Below, piece after piece: positions 36,473 to 45,756 of a stretch of DNA of 64,000 bases. Every line of letters begins with the position of its first letter. Position 1 is the first letter of the stretch. The translations under genes were made by a program, and so were the position numbers. The notes under the pieces are model-generated. The model was given only the letters and a program-made list of their open reading frames with translations, was not told the DNA's origin and searched no databases. Source of the DNA: 188UL27-1 sp038526275 (lineage in GTDB: Bacteria; Pseudomonadota; Alphaproteobacteria; Rhodobacterales; Rhodobacteraceae); the NCBI GenBank assembly GCA_038526275.1, contig JBCBGY010000003.1, forward strand, positions 13,244 to 77,243, in the 5' to 3' direction.

Positions 36473-37219
36473 ATGAAAATCGCTGATATTTTTCGTTATC
36501 CCGTCAAGGGATTGGGTCATGAACGCCTGACTGAGGTGGATCTGATCCCCGGTGCCATTGTGCCGGAGGACAGGGCCACAGCCGTAAGCCATGGCGCGAG
36601 TGAATTTGACCCCAATGCGCCGTCCTGGAAGCCCCGCCGTAACTTTCAGGTTGTGGCCAACACGCCCGCCTATGCCGCCGTGGCCCTGCAGCGGCAGGGC
36701 AGCAAACTGAGGTTTTCGCACCCAAAGGCGGATGGCGTTGAGGCTGACCTGACGACCGAGGCAGGTCGCACCGCTTTGGCCGATTGGATGGGCAGCTTGC
36801 CGGGCGCCCGGCCCGGCCCCTGGCACGTGGCTCAGCTTGAAGGGCAGGCCATGACCGACATGGAGCCGCCCTACATTTCCATCCACACCTATGCCAGCCT
36901 GCGGGCGCTATCCGAGAAACTGGGCGTGCCGCCGGACCCCCACCGGTTTCGGGGCAATATCTGGATCGAAGATGCGCCGCCTTGGATTGAGGAAGAGTGG
37001 ATCGGAAAGGAAATCACCCTTGGTGGTGTCCGGTTTCGCGTTGCCGAACCCATTGGCCGCTGCAGGGCGCCGTCGGCCTCCTCGGTCACAGGCGAACGAG
37101 ATGTCGAGACCACGAAGATCTTGCACGACTATCGGGGTGAACCGAATTTCGGGGTCTATGCCGAAGTGATCAGCGCTGGCAGCTTGGCTGTTGGTGACGG
37201 GATCGAGGCCCCTTCATGA
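36473..37219 (+). CDS. MOSC domain-containing protein
   Basis: About 248 residues: an N-terminal MOSC beta-barrel domain (MKIADIFRYPVKGLGHE) and a C-terminal MOSC domain with the conserved cysteine in PIGRCRAPSAS followed by GERDVETTKIL. MOSC proteins (YcbX, mARC, MOCOS C-terminus) bind molybdenum cofactor and reduce N-hydroxylated compounds or handle sulfur. The start is ATG 36473, just past the dctP hairpin. It is inside a TRAP operon: dctP upstream and dctQ overlapping its stop as ATGA. Confidence 0.87.
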   Translation: MKIADIFRYPVKGLGHERLTEVDLIPGAIVPEDRATAVSHGASEFDPNAPSWKPRRNFQVVANTPAYAAVALQRQGSKLRFSHPKADGVEADLTTEAGRTALADWMGSLPGARPGPWHVAQLEGQAMTDMEPPYISIHTYASLRALSEKLGVPPDPHRFRGNIWIEDAPPWIEEEWIGKEITLGGVRFRVAEPIGRCRAPSASSVTGERDVETTKILHDYRGEPNFGVYAEVISAGSLAVGDGIEAPS

Positions 37220-37737
37220 CCGCCCTGCGCAAGGGTTTGGATGCGCTTTACCAGGGAGCCGGGATCCTTGCTGCGCTTTGCCTGATCACGATCCTGCTTT
37301 TGATCTTGGTCCAGATGGGCGCGCGCTGGACTGGCGAAGTCTTCCCGGGCGCACCCGACTATGCAGGCTACGCCATGGCCGCGGCGAGCTTTCTGGCGTT
37401 CGCCAATGCCCTGAACCGAGGAGCCCATATCCGGGTGTCACTGTTGCTGAACGCCCTTGGGCCGAATGCGCGACGGGTTGTCGAGATCTGGTGTTTCGGG
37501 GTCGGCGCGCTGATCGCTTGGTACGTGGTTTGGTATGCTGGCCGGTTTGTTTACTGGTCCTGGAAGTTCAACGATATCAGCCAGGGACAGGACAAAACGC
37601 CCCTGTGGATCCCTCAGTCAGCAATGCTGATCGGTGCCGTTATCCTGGCCATCGCCCTGACCGACAATCTGATCAACCTGATCACAAAAGGGGAGCATCG
37701 GGTCGTCCGCGACGGCACCGACACTCCGGTGGATTGA
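37216..37737 (+). CDS. dctQ: TRAP transporter small membrane subunit (DctQ family)
   Basis: 173 residues with four membrane segments (about 17-37, 52-70, 88-112 and 135-155). It has the DctQ-type YAGYAMAAASFLAFANALNRGAH (first 20 residues: YAGYAMAAASFLAFANALNR) and PQSAMLIGAVILAIAL. It couples the DctM channel to the substrate receptor. Its start overlaps the MOSC stop (ATGA), so it is translated with it; dctM begins 10 bp after its stop. Confidence 0.92.
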   Translation: MTALRKGLDALYQGAGILAALCLITILLLILVQMGARWTGEVFPGAPDYAGYAMAAASFLAFANALNRGAHIRVSLLLNALGPNARRVVEIWCFGVGALIAWYVVWYAGRFVYWSWKFNDISQGQDKTPLWIPQSAMLIGAVILAIALTDNLINLITKGEHRVVRDGTDTPVD

Positions 37738-37747
37738 AAGCACGACT

Positions 37748-39058
37748 ATGGAAGATTTTTCGATCATCATCCTGTTTCTGTTCGTGCTCTTTTTGTTGCT
37801 GGGTTCGGGCGTCTGGGTTGGCTTGGCGCTGATGGGCGTGGCGTGGGTGGGCATGGAACTGTTCACGACGCGGCCCGTGGGCGATGTTATGTTGACCACG
37901 ATCTGGAGCGCGTCGTCGTCCTGGACCCTCACGGCCTTGCCCATGTTCGTATGGATGGGCGAGATCCTGTATCGTACGCGGCTGTCGGAGGATATGTTCA
38001 AAGGCCTGTCGCCCTGGATGGCGCCTTTGCCCGGCGGGTTGGTGCATACCAATATTGTGGGCTGCACGGTCTTTGCCGCCGTGTCGGGTTCCTCCGCTGC
38101 GACACTGACCACGGTTGGCAAAATGTCGATCCCGGAATTGCGGCGAAGGAATTATCCAGAGCCCATGGTGATCGGCACGCTGGCGGGCGCGGCCACGCTG
38201 GGGCTGATGATCCCGCCGTCGCTGACGCTGATCGTTTATGGCGTGACGATCAATGAAAGCATCACCAAGCTGTTCTTTGCGGGCGTCCTGCCCGGGCTGG
38301 TGCTGGCGCTGATGTTCATGGGCTATGTCGCGCTGTATTCGCGGCTTTCCTCCCGCTGGTCGCCTGACGCTGAACCGGTCATGAGCCTGGCGGAGAAATT
38401 TGCCAACTCCACCTACCTTTTGCCCGTGATCGGGCTGATCGTGGTGGTGATCGGGTCGATGTATCTGGGCTGGGCCACGGCGACCGAAGCGGCGGCCTTT
38501 GGCGTGGTTGGGGCGCTTTTGCTGGCGCTCGTCCAAGGGTCGCTCAACTGGTCGACCTTCACGTCCAGCCTGATGGGGGCCACCAGGACCAGCGCAATGA
38601 TCGCCTTGATCCTCGCTGGGGCGGCATTTCTGTCGCTGGCCATGGGCTTTACCGGGCTGCCAAGGGGGCTGGCAGAGTTGATCGAGCAGTGGCAGCTCAG
38701 CCGGTTCGAATTGCTGATGGTATTGCTGGTCTTTTACATCATCCTCGGATGCTTTCTCGATGGGATCAGTTCCGTGGTTTTGACCATGGCGGTGGTGGAA
38801 CCGATGATCCGCGCCGCCGGGATCGACCTGATCTGGTTTGGCATCTTCATCGTGGTGGTGGTTGAGATGGCCCAGATCACCCCGCCCATCGGCTTCAACC
38901 TGTTCGTCCTGCAAGGCATGACGGACCATGAAATGGGCTTCATCGCCAAATCGGCGATCCCGATGTTCCTGATCATGGTCCTGATGGTGTTCGTGCTGAT
39001 CGCCTTTCCGGAGCTCGCCACGTGGCTTCCGGACAATATGCGGGCGACGCCGGGGTGA
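37748..39058 (+). CDS. dctM: TRAP transporter large membrane subunit (DctM family)
   Basis: 436-residue permease with about 12 hydrophobic segments. Family marks are GVWVGLALMGVAWVGMEL, the channel loop TVFAAVSGSSAATLTTVGKM and LMIPPSLTLIVYGV, and the C-terminal QITPPIGFNLFVLQG. It carries out sodium-driven substrate import with DctQ and DctP. Its stop overlaps the next gene's GTG as GTGA. Confidence 0.95.
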   Translation: MEDFSIIILFLFVLFLLLGSGVWVGLALMGVAWVGMELFTTRPVGDVMLTTIWSASSSWTLTALPMFVWMGEILYRTRLSEDMFKGLSPWMAPLPGGLVHTNIVGCTVFAAVSGSSAATLTTVGKMSIPELRRRNYPEPMVIGTLAGAATLGLMIPPSLTLIVYGVTINESITKLFFAGVLPGLVLALMFMGYVALYSRLSSRWSPDAEPVMSLAEKFANSTYLLPVIGLIVVVIGSMYLGWATATEAAAFGVVGALLLALVQGSLNWSTFTSSLMGATRTSAMIALILAGAAFLSLAMGFTGLPRGLAELIEQWQLSRFELLMVLLVFYIILGCFLDGISSVVLTMAVVEPMIRAAGIDLIWFGIFIVVVVEMAQITPPIGFNLFVLQGMTDHEMGFIAKSAIPMFLIMVLMVFVLIAFPELATWLPDNMRATPG

Positions 39059-39975
39059 ACCCGCTCCATTGGGCGGCCCGCGCGGGCCCTTGGGTTTTGG
39101 TTGCGGGCCTTGTGGTGGGTTTGGGGTCGCCAACCGCTGCAGCCGCCATGCGCCCCTGGATTCCCCATCTGGTGGTCGTGCTTCTGTTTCTGGCCGCGCT
39201 TCGGCTGGAACCAACCGCATTGGCCACCGCGCGACAGGGATGGGGCAGGGCTGTTTCGACCGTACTTGTCTTGCAATGCGCACTACCGCTTGGCGTGCTT
39301 GCGATTGGATGGCTTGCCGGCCTGATCGGGTCTGACGGGCTGTTAGCCTTGGTGGTCATGCTGTCTGCCTCTGCCATATCCAGCAGCCCGAACATGTGTC
39401 TGATGTTGGGCCGACCGCCAGAGCCTGCGATCCGCTTGCTGATCCTGGGCACGGTCCTTTTGCCCATAACGGTTGTCCCTGTTTTTCTGGCATTGCCTCG
39501 ATTGGGCGGGGTCGGACCGGTGTTAACGGCGGCCGCGATTCTGGCGGCGACCATTCTGGCGGCGACCGCTGCGGCGCAGGGGATCCGGCGTTTCGTCTGG
39601 CGAGACATCTCGGCCAGCCAAAGGGCCAGTTTGGACGGTCTTTCCGCCATTATGCTGGCGATTTTTGTGGTGGGTCTGATGCAAGCGGCTGCCGATGTTT
39701 TGGCTGCCGCGCCCTTGCGGATGCTCGGCTGGTTGGGCCTGGCGCTTGCCGCGAATTTCGGGCTGCAATTGTGCACCTGGGCAGTGGTCGGACGGCATTG
39801 GCCCCCAGACCAGGCGATTGCGACCAGCCTTGCTGCGGGGAACCGGAATATGGCCTTGTTCCTTGTGTCTCTGCCAGCGGACGTCCTGGAGCCGATCCTC
39901 ATCTTTATCGGATGCTATCAGATCCCGATGTATATCACGCCGCTTGTGATGCGGCGGCTCTGGTCGGCCAGTTAG
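39055..39975 (+). CDS. Polytopic membrane protein, BASS-like putative transporter
   Basis: 306 residues with roughly nine or ten hydrophobic segments and almost no soluble part. The segment SLAAGNRNMALFLVSLP resembles the conserved asparagine-containing helix of bile-acid/sodium symporter-type carriers, and SASAISSSPNMC lies at the equivalent first repeat; the assignment is tentative. The start is GTG 39055, overlapping the dctM stop as GTGA. That coupling suggests a role with the TRAP operon's substrate, perhaps efflux or a second uptake route. Confidence 0.72.
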   Translation: MNPLHWAARAGPWVLVAGLVVGLGSPTAAAAMRPWIPHLVVVLLFLAALRLEPTALATARQGWGRAVSTVLVLQCALPLGVLAIGWLAGLIGSDGLLALVVMLSASAISSSPNMCLMLGRPPEPAIRLLILGTVLLPITVVPVFLALPRLGGVGPVLTAAAILAATILAATAAAQGIRRFVWRDISASQRASLDGLSAIMLAIFVVGLMQAAADVLAAAPLRMLGWLGLALAANFGLQLCTWAVVGRHWPPDQAIATSLAAGNRNMALFLVSLPADVLEPILIFIGCYQIPMYITPLVMRRLWSAS

Positions 39976-40078
39976 GCGACTTCCGACCGGAAGAAAAAGG
40001 ACCCCGCCCCGGGCTTCTATTGTCAAGCCGGTGGGAAATTCGTATTGCCCGCTGACCTTTCGCAGCGGAGAGCCGGGC

Positions 40079-40690
40079 GTGACAATCACACTGTACCAGA
40101 ACGACTTGCCCGATGGACTGGATCTTGGTCCGGCAGTTGCCATCGATTGCGAGACGATGGGGTTGAACCCGCATCGCGACCGTCTGTGCCTGATCCAGAT
40201 GTCGGGCGGGGACGGGAATGCTCATCTGGTCCAAGTGGCACAGGGGCAGACGGAAGCGCCGAACCTGGCGGCGATGCTGGAAAACCCGGATGTGTTGAAG
40301 CTGTTCCATTTCGGGCGGTTCGACATTGCGGCCATGTTCCATGCTTTTGGAGCCCTGGCCGCTCCGGTCTATTGCACCAAGATCGCCTCGAAACTGGTGC
40401 GGACCTACACAGATCGGCATGGGTTGAAGAACCTGTTGCAGGAACTGTTGGACGTCGACATCTCCAAACAGCAGCAGTCCAGCGATTGGGGCGCGCCCGT
40501 CTTGAGCGACGCACAGAAGGAATATGCGGCGTCCGATGTTTTTTACCTGCACCAGCTACGCACCGTATTGAACGAGCGGCTGGAGCGGGAAGGGCGGATG
40601 GAAATGGCGCAAGCCTGTTTCGATTTCCTGCCGATGCGGGCCAAGTTGGATCTTGCAGGCTGGCCCGAGATCGACATTTTCAGTCACTAG
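40079..40690 (+). CDS. rnd: Ribonuclease D-type 3'-5' exonuclease, short form
   Basis: 203 residues consisting only of the DEDD exonuclease domain. The acidic residues are in VAIDCETMGL (D and E), LFHFGRFDIAAM and YAASDVFYLHQL. The HRDC domains of E. coli RNase D are absent, as is common for alphaproteobacterial short forms. The start is GTG 40079, with GGAGAG ahead. It processes RNA 3' ends; its co-directional neighbour kpsF starts 8 bp after its stop. Confidence 0.9.
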   Translation: MTITLYQNDLPDGLDLGPAVAIDCETMGLNPHRDRLCLIQMSGGDGNAHLVQVAQGQTEAPNLAAMLENPDVLKLFHFGRFDIAAMFHAFGALAAPVYCTKIASKLVRTYTDRHGLKNLLQELLDVDISKQQQSSDWGAPVLSDAQKEYAASDVFYLHQLRTVLNERLEREGRMEMAQACFDFLPMRAKLDLAGWPEIDIFSH

Positions 40691-40698
40691 GAGGGCGC

Positions 40699-41667
40699 GT
40701 GGCGTCTGAGAACATTCTCTCCACGGCCCGCGCCACGATTGGTTGTGAGGCAGACGCCCTGCGTATGCTCCAAGACCATCTGGATGACAGTTTTGTTGCC
40801 GCGATTGAGCTGATCCTGGCCGCCAAGGGCCGGGTCATCGTGTCTGGCATGGGCAAATCCGGTCATATTGCGCGCAAGATCGCGGCCACCTTTGCATCGA
40901 CCGGGACACCGGCGCATTTCGTGCATCCCGCCGAGGCCGCACATGGCGATCTGGGGATGCTGGCCACCGGTGATGTGGTGCTGCTTTTGTCGAAATCTGG
41001 CGAAACGCCGGAGCTGCAGGCGATGATCACTTATACCCGGCGGTTCAGTATTCCGTTGATCGCGGTGGCAGACAATCCGGGCAGCGCGCTGATGCGGGCG
41101 GCAGATGTGTCGATCACGTTGCCGCAGGTTCCAGAAGCCTGTGGAACCGGCATTGTCCCGACCAGCTCCACCACAATGTGCCTCGCGCTGGGCGACGCCC
41201 TGGCCGTCACGTTGATGACCCATCGTCAGTTTACCCCTGAGAATTTCCGCGAATTTCACCCGGGCGGCAAACTGGGGGCGCAATTGTCACGGGTCGGGGA
41301 CCTGATGCATACCGGTGATGAGCTTCCTCTCGCCAGCCCGGGCACTTCGATGGGCGATGCCTTGCTAATCATGAGCGAAAAAAGCTTCGGGGTGGTTGGC
41401 GTTGTGGATAAAGCCCTTATCCTATTGGGAGTAATCACAGACGGCGACTTACGCCGCAATATGTCGGGCTTACTCAACATGACGGTGGACGAGGTTATGA
41501 CCACGGCGCCAAAGACGATCGATCCCAACGCGTTGGCCGAAGCGGCTGTGGCGTTGATGACCCGGACGCCGCCGCGCGTCACCAGCCTGTTCGTAACGGA
41601 ACCGGAGGACCATAAGGTCGTGGGACTGCTGCACATACATGACTGCCTGCGGGTCGGGCTGGCCTGA
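40699..41667 (+). CDS. kdsD: Arabinose-5-phosphate isomerase (KpsF/GutQ/KdsD)
   Basis: Interconverts ribulose-5-phosphate and arabinose-5-phosphate, the first step to KDO in LPS. 322 residues: the SIS domain with VIVSGMGKSGHIARKIA, HPAEAAHGDLGM and LSKSGETPEL, then two CBS domains (GVVGVVDKALILLGVITDGD and the last 50 residues). The start is GTG 40699 because AGGAGGG lies just upstream; an ATG is not available there. It is followed by lptC after 3 bp, forming an LPS operon. Confidence 0.93.
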   Translation: MASENILSTARATIGCEADALRMLQDHLDDSFVAAIELILAAKGRVIVSGMGKSGHIARKIAATFASTGTPAHFVHPAEAAHGDLGMLATGDVVLLLSKSGETPELQAMITYTRRFSIPLIAVADNPGSALMRAADVSITLPQVPEACGTGIVPTSSTTMCLALGDALAVTLMTHRQFTPENFREFHPGGKLGAQLSRVGDLMHTGDELPLASPGTSMGDALLIMSEKSFGVVGVVDKALILLGVITDGDLRRNMSGLLNMTVDEVMTTAPKTIDPNALAEAAVALMTRTPPRVTSLFVTEPEDHKVVGLLHIHDCLRVGLA

Positions 41668-41670
41668 AGC

Positions 41671-42273
41671 ATGTCGATGTATGACAACACATATTCGCGT
41701 TTCGTGGCCTGGGTGAAGATCCTTCTTCCACTCGCGGCCCTGTTTTTGTTGTCGTCCATCTTTCTGTTGGCACGTGGGTCGGACTCCTCCAGACAATTGC
41801 CATTCATTGATACCGATGTGTCCAGCTTGGCGCGCGAACAAAGTATCAGCGCTCCGAATTATGCGGGCGTAACAGCGGACGGTTCGGCCATATCCATCTC
41901 TGCCACGCAGGCGAGCCCGGATCTGAGTAATCGCGACATCGTCCGCGCAACCGACATGCGGATGGTGCTGGAAGGCCGGGATGAAAGCCTGGTGCGATTG
42001 TCATCTCGGTATGGAACGATCGATACCGGCCAGGCGTTCGCGGAACTGCGCGACGGCGTTCTTGTGACCACGTCCACCGGGTATCGGATCACAACGGATG
42101 TCATGAAGACGCGATTGGACAAGACCGACGTTATTGCCGAAAGTACCGTTCGCGCAACGGGTCCGGCTGGCGCGTTGACGGCTGGGGCGATGCATCTGAC
42201 ACAAAGCCCTGACAACCCAGATGCCCATGTGCTGGTTTTCATGAATGGCGTAGAGCTTATATACCAGCCATAA
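41671..42273 (+). CDS. lptC: LPS export protein LptC
   Basis: 200-residue bitopic protein. One N-terminal membrane helix (WVKILLPLAALFLLSSIFLL) is followed by a periplasmic beta-jellyroll region with LEGRDESLVRLSSRYGTID. LptC accepts LPS from LptB2FG and hands it to LptA. It starts 3 bp after kdsD; lptA follows after a 19-bp gap. Confidence 0.88.
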   Translation: MSMYDNTYSRFVAWVKILLPLAALFLLSSIFLLARGSDSSRQLPFIDTDVSSLAREQSISAPNYAGVTADGSAISISATQASPDLSNRDIVRATDMRMVLEGRDESLVRLSSRYGTIDTGQAFAELRDGVLVTTSTGYRITTDVMKTRLDKTDVIAESTVRATGPAGALTAGAMHLTQSPDNPDAHVLVFMNGVELIYQP

Positions 42274-42292
42274 CGGTGAGGGAGTTTGCTTT

Positions 42293-42793
42293 ATGTCGTG
42301 CCGTCATTTGATCATTGCTACCCTGTTGAGTCTCGCCCCCGTCATGGTGACGGCGCAAGGCGCGCAAGTGGCGTTCGGGGGGCTGCAGCACGATAGCTCG
42401 TTGCCCATCGAAATGGCTGCGGAAAGCCTTTCGATCGACCAGGAAAATGGCGCGGCTGTTTTTACTGGCAACGTTCGAATCGGCCAGGGAGACATGCGTC
42501 TGTCCGCCAATGTCGTAGATGTGAATTATAGCAACGGCGATGCCGGTAGCGGCCAAATTGAACGCCTGCACGCCAAAGGCGATGTAATTTTCGTCAGCGG
42601 GGAGGAAGTCGCGGAAGCTCAGGAGGCCATTTATACCATTGGTGACGGCAAACTGACTATGACCGGCGACGTGGTTCTGACCCAAGGCCGAAACGCGATG
42701 TCCGGCGGACGCCTGGATATCAACTTGGACGACGGGACCGGAGTTATGACCGGGAATGTAAGCGTGATTTTTCAGTCTGGCAGCAACGAATGA
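42293..42793 (+). CDS. lptA: LPS transport periplasmic protein LptA
   Basis: 166 residues. A signal peptide ends near TAQGAQ. The OstA/LptA fold has SSLPIEMAAESLSIDQENG, AVFTGNVRIGQGDMRLSA and GRLDINLDDGTGVMTG. It bridges the periplasm for LPS. GGGAG precedes ATG 42293. Its stop overlaps the start of lptB (ATGA). Confidence 0.93.
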   Translation: MSCRHLIIATLLSLAPVMVTAQGAQVAFGGLQHDSSLPIEMAAESLSIDQENGAAVFTGNVRIGQGDMRLSANVVDVNYSNGDAGSGQIERLHAKGDVIFVSGEEVAEAQEAIYTIGDGKLTMTGDVVLTQGRNAMSGGRLDINLDDGTGVMTGNVSVIFQSGSNE

Positions 42794-43551
42794 AGAAGCG
42801 TCCCCAACTTTCCGTTGAGGAGGGGCAAGGCGGCCTGCGCGTCGTGCAGATGGGCAAAAGCTATCGCAAGCGCCCGGTTATTCGCGATGTGAGCCTCCAT
42901 CTCAGCAAGGGAGAGGTTGTCGCGCTGCTCGGGCCGAACGGTTCCGGCAAGACGACGTGCTTTTATTCAATTGCCGGGCTTGTGACGCCCGAAAGCGGGC
43001 GGGTGGAAATCGATGGGCGGGATGTAACGGTCTTGCCCATGTACCGGCGGGCGAAATTGGGCATTGGATATCTGCCGCAGGAGACATCCATTTTTCGCGG
43101 CCTGACGGTTGAAGACAATATTCGCGCGATTCTGGAAATTGCCGAAAAAGACCGCGTGCGCCGTCGCGAAAAACTCGAAGCGCTTCTGTCGGAGTTTCAC
43201 ATCGAACATCTTCGCCGCGCAGCAGCGGTATCGCTATCTGGTGGTGAGCGACGCAGGGTTGAGATCGCGCGCTGCCTCGCGGCAAGCCCGAAATATCTGC
43301 TGCTCGATGAGCCATTTGCCGGGGTGGATCCGATCTCGGTTGGCGACATTCGGTCGCTGGTAACGGATCTGCGGGAACGGGGGATCGGCGTGCTGATCAC
43401 CGACCACAATGTTCGGGAAACGCTGGAAATTGTGGATCGCGCCTACATCCTGAATGATGGCCGGATTATGATGAGCGGGTCCGCCGAAGAGGTCGTGCGA
43501 GACGAAAATGTTCGGCGGGTTTATCTGGGTCAGAACTTCCGAATTGGCTGA
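42790..43551 (+). CDS. lptB: LPS export ABC transporter ATPase LptB
   Basis: 253-residue ATPase that powers LPS extraction. Walker A is GPNGSGKTT, the Q-loop is GYLPQETSIFRGL (the LptB pattern), the signature LSGGERRRVEIARCL, Walker B YLLLDEPFAGVDP and the H-loop LITDHNVRETL. It is the last gene of kdsD-lptC-lptA-lptB. No rpoN gene follows, though one lies here in many other proteobacteria; hpf begins 280 bp later. Confidence 0.96.
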   Translation: MKKRPQLSVEEGQGGLRVVQMGKSYRKRPVIRDVSLHLSKGEVVALLGPNGSGKTTCFYSIAGLVTPESGRVEIDGRDVTVLPMYRRAKLGIGYLPQETSIFRGLTVEDNIRAILEIAEKDRVRRREKLEALLSEFHIEHLRRAAAVSLSGGERRRVEIARCLAASPKYLLLDEPFAGVDPISVGDIRSLVTDLRERGIGVLITDHNVRETLEIVDRAYILNDGRIMMSGSAEEVVRDENVRRVYLGQNFRIG

Positions 43552-43831
43552 TTGGATCGCTGCTCTGCGGCATAGATCCTCATGATCCGCTCGTCCCGTA
43601 AGCTTGAATTAAATGCGCGGTATTTTCGATATTCTAGAGTTGACAGGCTCTGATATCAGTCTCCTAATAAGCATATGCTAGCACGGATCTCTCTAGTGTT
43701 GTTGCGCTTATCCCGGCTCGGGAGCGCACCGCTAGAACACCGCAAACGATCGTGTATCCCCTTATGGTGTAACAAATTTTTGTCTGAATTTAGTCAGATT
43801 CAGCGCCCATAACAACAATTCAGGAGGAGCG

Positions 43832-44407
43832 ATGCGCTACCAAATAACTGGACAGCAGATCGACGTTGGTGAGGCTCTGCAAGGGCACGTGAAATCGGAA
43901 CTCAATGACTTGATGGAAAAATATGCAGGGCGACCAACGGATGCGGCTGTCGTATTTTCCCGTAGCGCCCACGAATATGTTTGCGAGGCTACTGTCCACC
44001 TGTCGACCGGTCTGACGGCGCAAGCCAAAGCACACTCTATCGAGATCTACGCGGCATTCGATGGCTGCCGCGAGAAGATGGAAAAACAATTGCGGCGTTA
44101 CAAACGTCGCCTAAAAGATCATCATCGCGACCGAAAAGAGCCAGTTGAATTACATTCCGGAGCTTCGTATATCCTCGCAACAGACCAGGCGAGCGAAACG
44201 GACGAGCCAGAAAGCCTGCAGCCCATAATCATTGCCGAGATGGAGACGAAGATTCCGGCCTTGTCGGTCGGAGAAGCCGTGATGCAGATGGAATTGGCGG
44301 GGTCGCGCCTGCTGGTTTTTCGGCATGAAGGGCATAATGGCGTGAATGTTGTGTACCGCCGTGAAGACGGCAACATTGGGTGGATTGACCCAAGACCGGA
44401 TAGCTGA
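43832..44407 (+). CDS. hpf: Ribosome hibernation promoting factor, long form
   Basis: 191 residues. The N-terminal S30AE domain (about 1-105: MRYQITGQQIDVGEALQGHV) binds the 30S decoding region. The C-terminal domain (about 130-190, with SRLLVFRHEGHNGVNVVYRR) dimerises to form 100S ribosomes. The length fits the long HPF of bacteria lacking RMF. GGAGGAG precedes ATG 43832. The 280-bp leader implies its own promoter; ptsN follows 39 bp downstream. Confidence 0.95.
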   Translation: MRYQITGQQIDVGEALQGHVKSELNDLMEKYAGRPTDAAVVFSRSAHEYVCEATVHLSTGLTAQAKAHSIEIYAAFDGCREKMEKQLRRYKRRLKDHHRDRKEPVELHSGASYILATDQASETDEPESLQPIIIAEMETKIPALSVGEAVMQMELAGSRLLVFRHEGHNGVNVVYRREDGNIGWIDPRPDS

Positions 44408-44446
44408 ACTGCTCCAGCATAGGAGCGGAAAGGACAAAGGCACAGA

Positions 44447-44911
44447 ATGGACATTGCGTCGATCATCAAACCGGACGCTGTTAAACTGATTTCGGCTGCC
44501 AGCAGCAAGAAACGGCTGTTTCAAGAATTGGCTGAAATCGGCAGCAACGTGTATGGTGTCTGCCCCAAGAACACCCTGGCTGCTTTGCAGGAACGGGAGA
44601 CGCTGGGGCCGACCGGTGTGGGCAACGGCATCGCCTTGCCCCATGCCCGGGTGAATGATCTGACTGAAGTGGCCGGGGCATTCATGCGGCTGGAAAAGCC
44701 CTTGGACTTCGATGCCGTAGATCGCCAGCCCATCGATCTGGTATTTGCCCTTTTTGCACCCGAACAGTCAGGTGTTGATCATCTGAAGGCATTGGCTGTT
44801 GTGTCTCGCACAATGCGGGATCCGGCTGTTTGCACCAAGCTGCGTGCCAATACGAGCCCTGCAATCCTGCATGCCATTCTGACGGAAACCCCTTCGATCA
44901 AGGCAGCTTGA
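44447..44911 (+). CDS. ptsN: PTS IIA-like nitrogen-regulatory protein
   Basis: 154 residues of the IIA-Ntr family. The phospho-accepting histidine is His66 in GIALPHARVNDL, preceded by LQERETLGPTGVGNG. It takes phosphate from NPr/EI-Ntr and regulates potassium and nitrogen or carbon metabolism by protein contacts. The hpf-ptsN order is conserved. It ends 7 bp from the convergent FadR-type gene. Confidence 0.94.
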   Translation: MDIASIIKPDAVKLISAASSKKRLFQELAEIGSNVYGVCPKNTLAALQERETLGPTGVGNGIALPHARVNDLTEVAGAFMRLEKPLDFDAVDRQPIDLVFALFAPEQSGVDHLKALAVVSRTMRDPAVCTKLRANTSPAILHAILTETPSIKAA

Positions 44912-44918
44912 CCAAGGG

Positions 44919-45689
44919 CTAGTGACGTTCGGTGGCGCGAGTCAGGCGCTGCCGGGCGATCATCTCATTGCGATCCGCCTTGATCTGATCCTTTAGGGCA
45001 ACCTCCACGAAATCCAGATGATGCTCCACCGCGATCCGGGCAGCTTCTGCATCCCGGCATTGCAATGCTCCATTGATCGCCCTGTGTTGGTCTAGCAGGG
45101 CTTCGCGGGTCCGATTTTGCCGAAACATGACCTGGCGATTGTAGAACACGCCTTCTCGCAGCAGGTCGTGGATGGACCGCATGATATGCAACATCACCAC
45201 ATTGTGGCTGGCTTCGATAATCGACATGTGAAACTCGGCATCGAGCTGCGCTTCCAGGTCGGGTTTGCGTTTCTCATGCGCAGCTTCCATCTGATGCAGC
45301 AACGTGTCCACCAGCTTTAGGTCCGTCTCGCTGCCCAGACGCGCGGCCCGGGCCGCGGCCAGCCCCTCGATATCCCGCCGAAAATCCAGATAGTCGAAAA
45401 CAGCGTCTTCATGAGTAGCAAAAAGCTTGATCAGGGCCGGAGAGAAAGCCGAGCCCAAAACATCGGCCACATAAACGCCGGAGCCGACTTTGCTTGTGAG
45501 CAACCCGACCTCCTGAAGATGGGCAAGCGCCTCGCGCAAGGAGGGTCGTGAAACGCCAAGCCGCTCCGACAATTCCCGCTCCGCCGGCAAACGCTCACCC
45601 GGCCGTAAGAGGCCCTGCAAGATCAAGGCCTCAATCTGCCGGACGACGGCTTCGCTGAGTTTTTCGGATGAGATCTTTTGAAATGGCAT
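44919..45689 (-). CDS. FadR-subfamily GntR transcriptional regulator
   Basis: 256 residues: an N-terminal GntR winged helix (PGERLPAERELSERLGVSRP) and a C-terminal all-helical FCD domain (about 85-235) with metal-ligand-like histidines in EFHMSIIEASHN and VEHHLDF. FCD regulators sense small organic acids such as lactate, glycolate or pyruvate. No obvious target operon adjoins it; the nearest upstream gene on its strand is the OmpA-like lipoprotein. The effector is unknown. Confidence 0.9.
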   Translation of the reverse strand: MPFQKISSEKLSEAVVRQIEALILQGLLRPGERLPAERELSERLGVSRPSLREALAHLQEVGLLTSKVGSGVYVADVLGSAFSPALIKLFATHEDAVFDYLDFRRDIEGLAAARAARLGSETDLKLVDTLLHQMEAAHEKRKPDLEAQLDAEFHMSIIEASHNVVMLHIMRSIHDLLREGVFYNRQVMFRQNRTREALLDQHRAINGALQCRDAEAARIAVEHHLDFVEVALKDQIKADRNEMIARQRLTRATERH

Positions 45690-45756
45690 CGGTGCGCCCG
45701 CGCGAATTGGTCACAATATTTGACCACCCCGCGCGGATCGTTTCAAGCGTTCCGGA

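Noticed and set aside
37682..39283. 533-codon minus-strand frame opposite dctM
   Set aside because: It is rich in His, Gln, Arg and Pro as expected for an antisense shadow, while dctM and the next gene are clear on the plus strand.
40045..40698. Long in-frame extension upstream of kdsD
   Set aside because: It reads through rnd in another frame. The strong AGGAGGG and GTG at 40699 and the family N-terminus show kdsD starts there.
43640..43670. TTGACA followed by TAATAA upstream of hpf
   Set aside because: The spacing is 19 bp and no better -10 is present at 17. hpf needs a promoter in this gap, but this pair is not convincing.
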